64,000 nt of DNA from Clostridium tertium (GCF_017873245.1 NZ_JAGGJY010000016.1:21848-85847), one strand, 5' to 3'; shown: positions 55,447 through 64,000, counted from the stretch's first letter. Translations and numbers: made by a program. Notes: a model not told the origin generated them from the letters alone.

Positions 55447-55650
55447 GTATGTCTCCACTCTATTAATTACTATAGTATAAATAATATGATACTTACTGTT
55501 GCTTCGTTACAGAATAATAGTCAGAAAAATACATAATTCTAATTAATACTACTTTTTGTTATGATAAATACTACTTTTTTATATCTAATATACCTCTATA
55601 TAAAAGACCAAATAACTTCCTAAAGCCCCAAATAATTAAAAAGATAATAG

Positions 55651-57492
55651 TTAATTTGCCACTTCAAATTGACTATAATAAAGAGAAGCATAAAATCCAT
55701 TTTGTGCTAGAAGATTTTCATGATTTCCTCTTTCTACAATATCACCATCTTTAACAACTAAAATCATATCGGCATTTTGGATAGTCGATAATCTATGAGC
55801 TATTATAAAACTTGTTTTATCCTTCATAAGTCTTGATAAAGCTTTTTGTATTTCTACTTCTGTCCTTGTATCTACACTTGAAGTAGCTTCATCTAATATC
55901 ATAATTGTAGGATTTGTCAGCATAGCACGAGCAATTGTTAAAAGTTGCATTTGTCCTTGAGAAACGTTTGATGTTTCACTAGAAATTACTGTATCATATC
56001 CATGCTCTAATGTACGAATAAAATGGTCACAGCTAGCAGCTTTTGCAGCAGCTATTATTTCTTCAAGTGTAGCATCCATCCTACCATATGCAATATTTTC
56101 GGCTATTGTACCTTCAAATAGCCATGTATCTTGAAGTACCATACCAATTTGTCTACGTAATGTATTTCTAGGTATATCCTTAATATTAATTCCATCAATT
56201 GATATAGTTCCTTCATTTAATTCATAAAAACGCATAATTAAGTTAATTAATGTAGTTTTTCCTCCTCCTGTTGGTCCAACAATAGCTACCATTTCATTTG
56301 GTTTTACTTCAAGATTTAAATCTTTTATTAAAGTTTTTTCAGCAGTATATCCAAATTTTACATTTTTAAAATCTACCTTTCCCATGGATATAGGATGTTC
56401 ATTAAATGAAAGCTCATTGAATTTATTATCTGAAATTTCTTCTTCTTCATCTAATAGTTCAAAAACTCTTTCAGCTCCAGCAATAGCAGATTGTAAAGAC
56501 ATAATAACATAAGAAGCTTGAGTAACAGGCTCAGAAACTTGATTTACGTATTGTAAAAATGCCTGAATTCCACCTAAGGAAATTTGTCCATTAAGTGTCA
56601 TTATTCCACCTACAATTGCTGTTGTTACAAAACCTAATTGACTTAAAAATCTAATGGTTGGATATATAGCAAAATCCACAAATTGAGCTCTTCTATTTGC
56701 CTCAAATTGTTTTTTATTAAGCTCAGTAACTTCTTCAATTATATTATTTTGTTGATTAAAGACTTTGATAATACGATTACCAGAATACACTTCTTCAATT
56801 TTTCCACTTAAGTCGCCCATAGCAGCATAATTTTCTGCATAATAACGTTGACTTAAACTTGATACATAGTTAGTTGCAATTGCACTAATTCCAAGGAATA
56901 TAAAAATTAATAAAGATAGTTTTAAATTTAATATAAGCATTGAAATAATTGTAAGTACAATTGTAAAACAAGAAGATATAAACTGCATAAATCCAACTTG
57001 CATCACTAGGGATACTTTTTCAAGATCATTTGTTACCCTGCTCATAATATCTCCTGTTTTATGTGAATCAAAGTATTTTAGTGGAAGTCTATTTAATTTT
57101 TTACTAATTTCTTTACGTAATGAAAGAGTTAAATTTTCACCAATACTAGATATTATATATTGCTGAACATAAGAAAGAAAACTGCTAAAAATAGAAGCTA
57201 GTACTAACATTAAAACTGGCATAGCTAGTGCATCTGTCACCATTGATAAAACACTCACAGATCCATCAAAATTACGAATTGCATTTACTAAATTATTAAT
57301 AGCTGATCCAACAATAAGTGGAATAATTGCATAAGCCGCACTGCTAAGCAATGAAGATATTCCTACAATTATTAACTTCTTACTTTGTGTTTTTAATTGG
57401 CTCATTAGCCTTTTAATAGTCTTTTTTGTGTTTTGAGGAATATCCTCGCTAAATGTCATTGTATCTTTTTTCTTATTTTTATCCTTCTTCAT
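55651..57492 (-). CDS. ABC exporter, fused permease-ATPase subunit B
   Basis: 613 residues: six-helix permease domain (about 35-330) then an ATPase with Walker A VGPTGGGKTT, signature VSQGQMQL and Walker B IMILDEATSSVD, with switch His in FIIAHRLST. The signature is VSQGQ and not LSGGQ, suggesting one altered ATP site in a heterodimer with the gene just upstream (57497). It starts four bases after that gene stops. Function: export of drugs, peptides or lipids. Confidence 0.92.
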   Translation of the reverse strand: MKKDKNKKKDTMTFSEDIPQNTKKTIKRLMSQLKTQSKKLIIVGISSLLSSAAYAIIPLIVGSAINNLVNAIRNFDGSVSVLSMVTDALAMPVLMLVLASIFSSFLSYVQQYIISSIGENLTLSLRKEISKKLNRLPLKYFDSHKTGDIMSRVTNDLEKVSLVMQVGFMQFISSCFTIVLTIISMLILNLKLSLLIFIFLGISAIATNYVSSLSQRYYAENYAAMGDLSGKIEEVYSGNRIIKVFNQQNNIIEEVTELNKKQFEANRRAQFVDFAIYPTIRFLSQLGFVTTAIVGGIMTLNGQISLGGIQAFLQYVNQVSEPVTQASYVIMSLQSAIAGAERVFELLDEEEEISDNKFNELSFNEHPISMGKVDFKNVKFGYTAEKTLIKDLNLEVKPNEMVAIVGPTGGGKTTLINLIMRFYELNEGTISIDGINIKDIPRNTLRRQIGMVLQDTWLFEGTIAENIAYGRMDATLEEIIAAAKAASCDHFIRTLEHGYDTVISSETSNVSQGQMQLLTIARAMLTNPTIMILDEATSSVDTRTEVEIQKALSRLMKDKTSFIIAHRLSTIQNADMILVVKDGDIVERGNHENLLAQNGFYASLYYSQFEVAN

Positions 57493-57496
57493 AAAA

Positions 57497-59224
57497 TCAA
57501 GCCTCCTTTATATTCATTTGACTTTTAGCAATTGCTTGATATACAGAACAATTTTTCATTAGTTCATCATGTTTCCCAATACCAACTAGATTCCCTTCAT
57601 CTAATACAAGTATTTGATCTGCATCCATAATTGTACTCACCCTTTGAGCAATTATTATCTTAGCTGCATCCGTCATGTTTTCTTTAAGTGATTTACGAAG
57701 TGCTGCATCTGTTTTTAAATCCAAAGCAGAAAAGCTATCATCAAAAATATAAATTGGTACTTTTCTTATAAGAGCTCTTGCAATAGATAAACGTTGTTTT
57801 TGTCCACCTGAGAAATTTGAACCACCTTGAGACACTTCAGATTGTAACCCTTTAGGCAATTTATTAACAAAAGATTCTGATTGAGAAATACTTAATGCTT
57901 TCTTCATATCTTCTTTAGTTGCTTCTTTATATCCCATTTTTAGGTTATCCTCAATTGTTCCACTAAACAAAAATGCTTTTTGAGGAATATAACCAATTGT
58001 ATTTCTTAATTCATTTTGTGAAAGATTTCTTATATCCATACCATTTATACGAATTTCTCCTTGGTCTATGTCATGTAGTCTTAGAATAAGATTAGCAATA
58101 GTGCTTTTACCAGAGCCTGTACTTCCAATAATGGCTGTAGTCTCACCTTTATTACATGAAAATGATAAATTGCTAATAACTGGTTCTTCTGCTCCATGAT
58201 AAAAGAAAGATACATTTTCAAATTCAACTACTGCATGCTTATCTTTTGTACATTGCTTTTCTATATCCGAATCCTGAATCTCTGGATTAATTTCTAAAAC
58301 TTCCTCTATACGATCAAGACATGATTTCATTTTAGGAAGATTAACACTTGTTGTTGTAGCCATTATTAAATAGCTTAATGTAATAATAGAATATTCAGTT
58401 ACAGCAGTTATTTGGCCAATTTCCATTGTACCCTTCATGGAAAGAATTCCACCTATCCAAACTATAATAGCTATTGAAAGACCAATCATAAGCCATATTA
58501 TAGGATTTAATATAGCAAATAGCTTATTTAGTTTTATCATATCTGTAGCATAGCTTTTAAAAGCTTTACCTGATCTACCTTCTTCATATTTTTCATTTCC
58601 AAATGCACGAATAACACGAATTCCAGTAATAGATTCCCTTATTACTTGATTAATATGATCTAGTTTAGATTGAACCCTTTTAGAAATAAATATTGATTTC
58701 TTAAGTACTAATCCAGAAAAAGCAATAAATATTATCACAGATAAAATAAGTATTAAGGCTAAAGAAAAGCTAGTGTATGCTGTCATGATAATAGATGTAC
58801 CAATAATAAGTGGAGCTGGAACTATAAGCTGCAAAGCTAACCCAAAGTTCTGTTGCAAATTAGAAATATCTGAAGTTGTACGTGTTATCATAGATGAAAC
58901 TCCAATAGTATCAAATTCATGAATAGATAACTCCTGACTCTTACGGAAAATCTTATCTCTTAAGTAATATCCAAAAACTGCAGCAAGATCTGCAGAATAA
59001 TAACTTCCAAGTACAGCTGCAATTGTTGTTATTAAAAGAACTATTATCATTTGAACCCCTATATGAAGAATTTCATTCATATCACCTTTCAAAATTCCAT
59101 TGTCTACAATTCCTGCTATTAAATATGGAATTAGTAATGTTCCTACTACTTGTCCAAAAAGCATAATTAATGTTATTCCTACTTTACTTTTGCTTTCTTT
59201 TAGGAATAGTTTTAAATACTTCAT
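57497..59224 (-). CDS. ABC exporter, fused permease-ATPase subunit A
   Basis: 575 residues with an N-terminal permease (1-300) and ATPase: Walker A IGSTGSGKST, signature FSGGQKQR, Walker B IYIFDDSFSALD. The residue after Walker B is Asp where Glu is usual (FDD), and the switch position reads IIAQRVST with Gln for His, so this ATP site is probably weak, as in asymmetric heterodimers. First gene of the exporter operon, under a MerR-type promoter divergent from a MerR regulator. Confidence 0.92.
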   Translation of the reverse strand: MKYLKLFLKESKSKVGITLIMLFGQVVGTLLIPYLIAGIVDNGILKGDMNEILHIGVQMIIVLLITTIAAVLGSYYSADLAAVFGYYLRDKIFRKSQELSIHEFDTIGVSSMITRTTSDISNLQQNFGLALQLIVPAPLIIGTSIIMTAYTSFSLALILILSVIIFIAFSGLVLKKSIFISKRVQSKLDHINQVIRESITGIRVIRAFGNEKYEEGRSGKAFKSYATDMIKLNKLFAILNPIIWLMIGLSIAIIVWIGGILSMKGTMEIGQITAVTEYSIITLSYLIMATTTSVNLPKMKSCLDRIEEVLEINPEIQDSDIEKQCTKDKHAVVEFENVSFFYHGAEEPVISNLSFSCNKGETTAIIGSTGSGKSTIANLILRLHDIDQGEIRINGMDIRNLSQNELRNTIGYIPQKAFLFSGTIEDNLKMGYKEATKEDMKKALSISQSESFVNKLPKGLQSEVSQGGSNFSGGQKQRLSIARALIRKVPIYIFDDSFSALDLKTDAALRKSLKENMTDAAKIIIAQRVSTIMDADQILVLDEGNLVGIGKHDELMKNCSVYQAIAKSQMNIKEA

Positions 59225-59274
59225 AGTTTACCTCCGTTATGTAAGTAATTTTGCAAAAATTTCATTTCAGTGGT

Positions 59275-59314
59275 ATTATAAAGCTTAAAGTAACTTTAAT
59301 GTCAATAGTATAAT
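59275..59314. promoter_or_regulatory. MerR-type divergent promoter and operator
   Basis: On the minus strand -35 TTGACA (59300-59305) and -10 TATAAT (59275-59280) are separated by 19 bp, the long spacer typical of MerR activation. A perfect 7-1-7 palindrome TTAAAGTTACTTTAA (59285-59299) lies in the spacer. On the plus strand a -10 TATAAT for merR is at 59309-59314 and overlaps the same region. Confidence 0.8.
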
Positions 59315-59332
59315 TAAAAATTGGAGGTACTT

Positions 59333-60151
59333 ATGAAAGATAAATCTAATATGCAAATTAAAGAATTTTCTGCTCTTACAGGTATTAAACGTGAAAATTT
59401 AAGATACTATGATCAAATAGGATTGTTATCACCAGAATTTCGTGGTGAAAATGGCTACCGATACTATACTAGAAATCAGTTAACTACAGCATATTTAATT
59501 ATATCTCTTAGAGAAATTGGAATTGGAATTGATGAGATAAAAAGATATATTGATATACGTACTCCAGAAGAAATGTTTACTTTATTTAGTGCACAAAAAA
59601 AACATATATTAACTGAAATAAAAAAGCTTAAACGTATATTAGAAGTTATGCAACTTTATGTTGATATGGCAGAAGATGCTATTAGATATAAAGAAAATAG
59701 CATAAATATTGAGTACAAAAAGAAAGAACCTATTTTCCTAGGCCCAAAAATTTCTAAAGATTCTATAGATGCATCACAAGATGAATCTGCTATTTCATTT
59801 TATAATTTTGCGGCTGAAAATGGAATTGATATAGGTTATCCCCTTGGTGCTATTGTTAGTAAAGAAGATATTGAATTAGGAAATCCTTTATATGCAATTC
59901 AATATTATTTTAAAGCTATAAATGAGCAAAAATCATATAAACCTGAAGGCAAATATGCAGTTTTTTATGGAAGATGTGCTTATGGAGAATCTGATGATCT
60001 TTATGAAAAATTATATAAATTTATTAAAGAAAATAATTTGCGTATTTGCAGTAATGCCTATGAGGAATATCCCCTAAACGAACTTTCAACTAAAGATGAA
60101 AGTAAGTACTGTGTTAAAATAGAAATAATGGTGGAGAGTGATGATCGGTAG
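59333..60151 (+). CDS. MerR-family regulator with GyrI-like effector domain
   Basis: 272 residues from ATG 59333 (GGAGGT upstream). N-terminal MerR HTH (about 8-75, FSALTGIKRENLRYYDQIGLLSP...GYRYYTRNQL), coiled-coil (about 80-115) and a C-terminal effector-binding domain of the GyrI/BltR kind (about 130-270, GYPLGAIV and YAVFYGRCAYGES). Divergent from the ABC exporter, with a 19-bp-spacer promoter between. It most likely senses a hydrophobic compound and activates the exporter. Confidence 0.9.
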   Translation: MKDKSNMQIKEFSALTGIKRENLRYYDQIGLLSPEFRGENGYRYYTRNQLTTAYLIISLREIGIGIDEIKRYIDIRTPEEMFTLFSAQKKHILTEIKKLKRILEVMQLYVDMAEDAIRYKENSINIEYKKKEPIFLGPKISKDSIDASQDESAISFYNFAAENGIDIGYPLGAIVSKEDIELGNPLYAIQYYFKAINEQKSYKPEGKYAVFYGRCAYGESDDLYEKLYKFIKENNLRICSNAYEEYPLNELSTKDESKYCVKIEIMVESDDR

Positions 60152-60187
60152 TTTTGTTGTAAAAACAAAACTACCGACTGTTTTTTC
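60146..60187. terminator. Terminator of merR
   Basis: CGGTAGTTTTGTT (60146-60158) pairs with AACAAAACTACCG (60164-60176), then ACTGTTTTTTC. The stem includes the stop codon of merR. Confidence 0.85.
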
Positions 60188-60250
60188 ATAAATAGCTAGT
60201 AGTTTTAAGTAATATACTATATAAATTTTGGAGGAAACTATAGAACTTAA

Positions 60251-60284
60251 AGGATTTCTAAAATAACAGCTTAAGATAAATCCT
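60251..60284 (-). terminator. Weak terminator-like hairpin after the repeat-containing spore gene
   Basis: AGGATTT (60251-60257) pairs with AAATCCT (60278-60284); the T-tract on the minus strand is poor. Confidence 0.45.
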
Positions 60285-61716
60285 ATTCTATTTCTACTCT
60301 TACCTGTTGTTTTTGTAATAATCTTAGCATTAAATTTACAATTATTCTTTCTTTAAGTTTAGTAGCTTCTTGTTTTGTTGTAGTTTCATTGCTTAAAATT
60401 GGATTTCTATTAATATCAACTTCAATAAAATTTGCTTTTACTAGTTCAACAAATGGCTTTTCATTAAAGACTTCTGTAAATACTAAACCTTGTTCATACT
60501 GCTCACAATCAATCACTGAATCTTTGTAAGCATCACATATTTTAGGTCTACCATTAAAAAATTCAACTTCATTTATAGTAGTGTTTTCAGTAAAAATTGG
60601 TGGTCTAGTATAAGTGATTCTAGTAGTAAAATTAAATGGCACTTCAACTGTACAGTATTTTATATTTCCAGAACTATTTTCTACTTTTTCTTCAGTATAA
60701 GTTTTAGATTCATACTCAATATTATTCCTTATAAAACCTGTGACAAATAACATTCCTGAATTATTCTCCGAAATATTTGATGGAAAAGGAATAAGACGGG
60801 ATTTAATTAAAAATACATTTATTTTAATTAATTTAATTTCATTAACTTCTTGGTCTAATGTGATAGTATCTTCAACAGAAATTGTTATATTTGTTTCTGC
60901 TAATATAATAGGTAAGTTAGCATATAATCCTTTTGTTGAAATATTAATATTTTTAGATGATTCTTCTTTTACAATAGTATTATAGTTCTCCTCTATAAGC
61001 TTTTGGTCATCTAATTCTAATAATTTTTTATCACTTGCTTTTACAGATTCTTTAGCTTCCCCTTCATTTATTTCTTTATCACTTTCTTCTAGAAGTTCAT
61101 TACTATTTTCTTCTACGAATTCTTTATCACTTTCTTTTAGGACTTCTTTATCATTTTCTTCACATAATTCTTCATAAATTTCTTCTAATAATTCTCCCTT
61201 AGGTGAATCTTTAATAGTAATACTAGTATTACTATTATTATCTAAGTACTCATTATTAGATAAATCATTCTTTTTATATTCTAAGTTATTTTCTTTAATA
61301 TTAACCTCTTGAAATTCGGAGATACTTTTTTTTATTCCAAAGTTATTTGTATTACTATCTTCTATGTTAAGAGTTTTAAAAAAATCAAAAAACTCACTTT
61401 GTGTAGTATTAATAATATCCTTATTTTCTTTAGGATGTTTTTCATCACTTTTTTTATTATATAAATAATACTTATTTTGGTTTTCAATATATTCTTCATA
61501 GTTCTTTTGCATATACACATATTGTTTATTCTGCATCTTAATATATTCTTCATACTTATTTTTCATATAAATATACTGCTGATTTTGCTTTTTAATATAT
61601 TCTTCATAATTCTTTTTCATATATATATAATACCTATTTAGTCTTCTAACATATTCTTCATATTGCTTTATCTTAAGTTGATTATAATTTTGCCTTGAAT
61701 AGTATCTCCTTTCCAT
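60283..61716 (-). CDS. Spore-surface CsxC-like protein with N-terminal tandem repeats
   Basis: 477 residues. Residues about 262-477 form the domain shared with the two upstream paralogues: ILAETNITISVEDTITLD, CTVEVPFNFTTRITYTRPP, FNEKPFVELVKANFIEVDI and LLQKQQVRVEIE, similar to CsxC/SPOCS (DUF3794)-type spore coat or exosporium proteins. In front are four 18-residue Tyr-rich repeats (16-87, core NYEEYIKKQN and QYIYMK) and an acidic Glu/Asp-rich stretch (174-253, repeated EESDKE). This repeat module is absent from the paralogues. No signal peptide, which fits assembly from the mother cell. Confidence 0.75.
   Translation of the reverse strand: MERRYYSRQNYNQLKIKQYEEYVRRLNRYYIYMKKNYEEYIKKQNQQYIYMKNKYEEYIKMQNKQYVYMQKNYEEYIENQNKYYLYNKKSDEKHPKENKDIINTTQSEFFDFFKTLNIEDSNTNNFGIKKSISEFQEVNIKENNLEYKKNDLSNNEYLDNNSNTSITIKDSPKGELLEEIYEELCEENDKEVLKESDKEFVEENSNELLEESDKEINEGEAKESVKASDKKLLELDDQKLIEENYNTIVKEESSKNINISTKGLYANLPIILAETNITISVEDTITLDQEVNEIKLIKINVFLIKSRLIPFPSNISENNSGMLFVTGFIRNNIEYESKTYTEEKVENSSGNIKYCTVEVPFNFTTRITYTRPPIFTENTTINEVEFFNGRPKICDAYKDSVIDCEQYEQGLVFTEVFNEKPFVELVKANFIEVDINRNPILSNETTTKQEATKLKERIIVNLMLRLLQKQQVRVEIE
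61455..61671 (-). repeat. Four tandem 54-bp coding repeats (18 residues each)
   Basis: The Tyr/Glu-rich unit with YEEY at residues 19-22, 37-40, 55-58 and 73-76 recurs with an exact period of 18 residues. The third and fourth copies are more alike than the first, suggesting expansion by unequal crossing-over or slippage. Confidence 0.85.
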
Positions 61717-61773
61717 AATATCTCCTCCACTTAAGAATTTAATAAAATAAGCGTATAATTAACTCATTTTAAA

Positions 61774-61811
61774 ACAGACCTAAAAATTTTCTTAGTAAGC
61801 CTTAAGTCTGT
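61774..61811 (-). terminator. Terminator after the second spore-surface gene
   Basis: ACAGAC and GTCTGT arms with inner CTAA/TTAG-type pairing; the minus strand continues GTTTTAAAATG. Confidence 0.65.
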
Positions 61812-61861
61812 AATATATTATCAAATAATATTAAATTTTTAGATTTATATATATTTAATAA

Positions 61862-62632
61862 TTATAATGCTGTAATTCTTACTTGTTGTTTTTGTAATAC
61901 CTTTAATGTTAAATTTACTACTGCTTTTTCTATAAGCTTAGTAACATTATCTTCTGTAGGAGTTGTGCTGTTTAATACTTTATCTGTATGAATATCAACT
62001 TCAATAATATCTGCTCTTACTAATTCAGTAAAAGGTTTTTCATTAAAGAATTCTGTAAAGAAAAGACTCTGATCACAAGTATTGCATCCAATCACTTTAT
62101 CCAAGCAATCATCACAATCATTAAGATTATCTGTAAAAAAATCTAATTTACTTGGTGTAGTCTTTTCGTCAAAAACTGGTTCTCTAATGAAATTAATCCT
62201 TGTTGTAAAATTAAAAGGTACTTCAACTGTGCAATGTCTTATATCACCATAAACACTTTTACTTCCTGGTATGCTATAAGTTTGTGTTACATACTCAATA
62301 TTATTTCTTATAAAACCTTTTATAAATAGTATTCCAGTACCAGGTTGATCATCTTGAGAAAATGGAATAATTCGAGACTGACCCAGAAATACATTCTTTT
62401 TAATTCGTTTAATTTCCATAGCTAATTTATCTAATGTGATAGTAGCTTCAACAGGAATTGTTATATTTATTTCTGCTAATACAACTGGAATTTTAGCAAA
62501 TATAGGCCCAGATGAAATAACATCAGGAGTTACAGGTGTTTCTTTAGTTAGTGATTGAACTTGAGAATTAACAGTTGCACAAGGAGCTGTTATGATTTTA
62601 CATTCATTTGTATTTTCTTTAATTTCATTCAT
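61862..62632 (-). CDS. Spore-surface CsxC-like protein, paralogue 2
   Basis: 256 residues. The core runs PVVLAEINITIPVEATITLDK, LGQSRIIPFSQD, GTGILFIKGFIRNNIEY, RHCTVEVPFNFTTRINF, a CDDCLDKVIGCNTC cysteine cluster and FFNEKPFTELVRADIIEVDIHTD, ending LKVLQKQQVRITAL. It is closely similar to the next gene upstream (62921-63706). GGAGG precedes the ATG. Such proteins form part of the clostridial exosporium or coat; assignment is by resemblance to CsxC-type proteins and not certain. Confidence 0.75.
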   Translation of the reverse strand: MNEIKENTNECKIITAPCATVNSQVQSLTKETPVTPDVISSGPIFAKIPVVLAEINITIPVEATITLDKLAMEIKRIKKNVFLGQSRIIPFSQDDQPGTGILFIKGFIRNNIEYVTQTYSIPGSKSVYGDIRHCTVEVPFNFTTRINFIREPVFDEKTTPSKLDFFTDNLNDCDDCLDKVIGCNTCDQSLFFTEFFNEKPFTELVRADIIEVDIHTDKVLNSTTPTEDNVTKLIEKAVVNLTLKVLQKQQVRITAL

Positions 62633-62792
62633 TCTAATGTATCCTCCATTTTTAGCTAATTTAAATGTAACTAGGTAACTATCTAATGTATAATATACAA
62701 ATTTCCCCTTTTATGTACTAGAATAAATAAAAAGCTATTATATTTAAAAAAATATTAAAATTCTAATTGTATGTTTGTTTATTTCAAAACTC

Positions 62793-62834
62793 AAAAAAAT
62801 CCTCAGCAAAACTTATATTAAGTATTACTGAGGA
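62793..62834 (-). terminator. Terminator after the third spore-surface gene
   Basis: TCCTCAG (62800-62806) pairs with CTGAGGA (62828-62834), and the minus strand runs into a seven-T tract. Confidence 0.82.
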
Positions 62835-62920
62835 CATACTTATTCTAATATATTATTATATTGTGATTAGGCAAGGTCATAAATTTATTTTATAAGTCAA
62901 TTCTTAAATCTGTATTTCTA

Positions 62921-63706
62921 TTAAACTAAAGCTGTAACTCTTACTTGTTGATTTTGTAATACTTTCAATGTTAAATTAACAACTACTTTTTCTGTAAGCT
63001 TAGTGAAAAGTTGTTCTGTAGGAATTTCACAGTCCTTATATGGATCTGTGTGAATATCAACTTCAGCGATATCTGCTCTTACTAATTCAGTAAAAGGTTT
63101 TTCATTAAAGAATTCTGAATTGAAAAGTCCTTGATCACAAACATTACGTCCAATAACTGGATCTGCACAAGCATCGCAACTCTTATTCTTATCTGAGAAA
63201 AATTCTACTTCAAGTGAAGGTGTATTTGTAATAAATATTGGTGGTCTAAGGAAAGTAATTCTTGTTGTAAAGTTAAAAGGCACTTCAACTGTACAATGTC
63301 TTATATCGCCACAGATATTAGGAGATCCATGCCTATTGCAAGTTTTAGTTGCATATTCTATATTCTTTCTTATAAAACCAGCTATAAATAGTATTCCAGT
63401 ACCAAATAAACCATCTTGAGAAAATGGAATAACCCTAGATTGATTTAAATATACATTCTTTCTAATTCTCTTAATTTCTATTGCTGGATGATCTAATTTA
63501 ATAGTAGCTTCTACTGGTATTGTTATATTAGTTTCAGCTATTACAACTGGAACCTTAACAACTACTGGTCCTGGTGCAATAACGCTAGGAGCTACAGAAG
63601 CTTGCTCAGTTAAAGATTGTTGTAGAGTTTTAACCTCTGCACAGTGTCCTACTAAAGCTGCACTTTCAACTACATTTTCATTCGTATTCATTTTGTTATC
63701 ATTCAT
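62921..63706 (-). CDS. Spore-surface CsxC-like protein, paralogue 3
   Basis: 261 residues, colinear with the protein at 61862-62632 over its full length: PVVIAETNITIPVEATIKLD, YLNQSRVIPFSQDG, RHCTVEVPFNFTTRITFLRPP, the cysteine cluster CDACADPVIGRNVC (one Cys replaced by Arg) and FFNEKPFTELVRADIAEVDIHTD. The Ala/Val/Pro-rich N-terminus (about 12-50) differs from its paralogue. GGAGG precedes the ATG. Separate terminators suggest the three genes are individually transcribed, probably during sporulation; no sigma-E or sigma-K promoter could be assigned with confidence. Confidence 0.75.
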   Translation of the reverse strand: MNDNKMNTNENVVESAALVGHCAEVKTLQQSLTEQASVAPSVIAPGPVVVKVPVVIAETNITIPVEATIKLDHPAIEIKRIRKNVYLNQSRVIPFSQDGLFGTGILFIAGFIRKNIEYATKTCNRHGSPNICGDIRHCTVEVPFNFTTRITFLRPPIFITNTPSLEVEFFSDKNKSCDACADPVIGRNVCDQGLFNSEFFNEKPFTELVRADIAEVDIHTDPYKDCEIPTEQLFTKLTEKVVVNLTLKVLQNQQVRVTALV

Positions 63707-63875
63707 AATAACACTTCCTCCGTTTTTATCTAGTTAAGATATCGTTAGTAAACCTTATATTATATAATATATAAAATACATATTTTTGTGCATATTTCTA
63801 AATTAAAATACCTACATAATGTGAAAATTAACCCTCTCCAATCTTTTAACCCTTTCACTACTTTATTTGGCAAAA

Positions 63876-63902
63876 TGTGGTCTGCCCCCTAAAAAGTAGA
63901 CA
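63876..63902. mobile_element. Possible IS3-type terminal repeat remnant
   Basis: TGTGGTCTGCCCCCTAAAAA followed by GTAGACA resembles the ends of IS3/IS150-group insertion sequences (TG...CCCCxAAAAAGTxAGACA). No transposase frame follows before the window edge; a terminator hairpin is 36 bp further on. May be a solo remnant or chance. Confidence 0.35.
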
Positions 63903-63937
63903 TTATTAAAAAGGATATATCATTGTGAATTACAAAA

Positions 63938-63973
63938 ATGGCTTCGATATTTAATTGGAGCCATATTTTTTAA
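63938..63973. terminator. Intrinsic terminator near window end
   Basis: ATGGCTTCGAT (63938-63948) pairs with ATTGGAGCCAT (63954-63964) with G-U pairs, then ATTTTTTAA. The transcript it ends is not identifiable inside the window. Confidence 0.7.
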
Positions 63974-64000
63974 CCTTTTTTGAAATCTAATATTATTATA

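Noticed and set aside
61362..61553. ORF in another frame within the Tyr-repeat region
   Set aside because: An artefact of the tandem repeat being open in a second frame; no ribosome site.
1..64000. CRISPR arrays, tRNA/rRNA genes, prophage
   Set aside because: No regularly spaced direct repeats, cloverleaf or rRNA-like sequences, or phage structural genes were seen on reading both strands.

Overview
The window is chromosomal DNA from a low-GC, spore-forming Firmicute, most likely a Clostridium sensu stricto species. The evidence is very AT-rich intergenic DNA, strong GGAGG ribosome sites with frequent TTG starts, a Gram-positive type LexA box, T-box and preQ1 RNA leaders, the mutS-mutL-miaA-hfq order and spore-surface proteins. 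No rRNA, tRNA, CRISPR array, prophage or intact transposon was found.

Left part (1-10.5 kb): the end of a TerC-type membrane protein; a T-box leader driving an Lrp/AsnC regulator and an aminotransferase; then a nitrogen-assimilation block of glnA, an ANTAR RNA-binding regulator, gltB and gltD. The glnA leader carries an ANTAR-type hairpin overlapping a terminator, so the ANTAR protein probably controls its own transcription together with glnA by antitermination.

10.5-26.4 kb is a mixed region: pyrE, an esterase, a large degenerate helicase-like protein with a C-terminal nuclease-like domain, a preQ1-controlled queT transporter, an ABC-F ATPase, a surface O-acetylation cluster (lipoprotein, MBOAT, DHHW protein), an acetate transporter, a DUF2828/Ro60-like gene preceded by two matching stem-loops with compensatory base changes, and a XerC/D-like recombinase with an extra N-terminal domain.

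26.4-39.2 kb: lexA with three tandem LexA boxes, a membrane protein that looks like a catalytically dead DUF3267 protease, a methionine-gamma-lyase-family enzyme, hfq, miaA, mutL and mutS, then a lipoprotein, a FliB-like protein and an SDR reductase on the minus strand.

39.4-64 kb: an AraC regulator; a histidyl-tRNA synthetase preceded by a His-His-His leader peptide and alternative hairpins (peptide-based attenuation); nhaA; a GntR-controlled deaminase/permease operon; several small secreted, membrane and zinc-ribbon proteins; an orphan OppA; an intact DUF3267 protein; an acetyltransferase; a large permease; a heterodimeric ABC exporter divergent from its MerR regulator, with a 19-bp-spacer promoter; and three related spore-surface (CsxC-like) proteins, one with an added N-terminal tandem-repeat module.

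The most unusual items are the tandem stem-loops before the DUF2828 gene, the peptide attenuator of hisS, the ANTAR hairpin/terminator of glnA and the degenerate helicase/nuclease protein. All family assignments were made by reading motifs; no database search was run.
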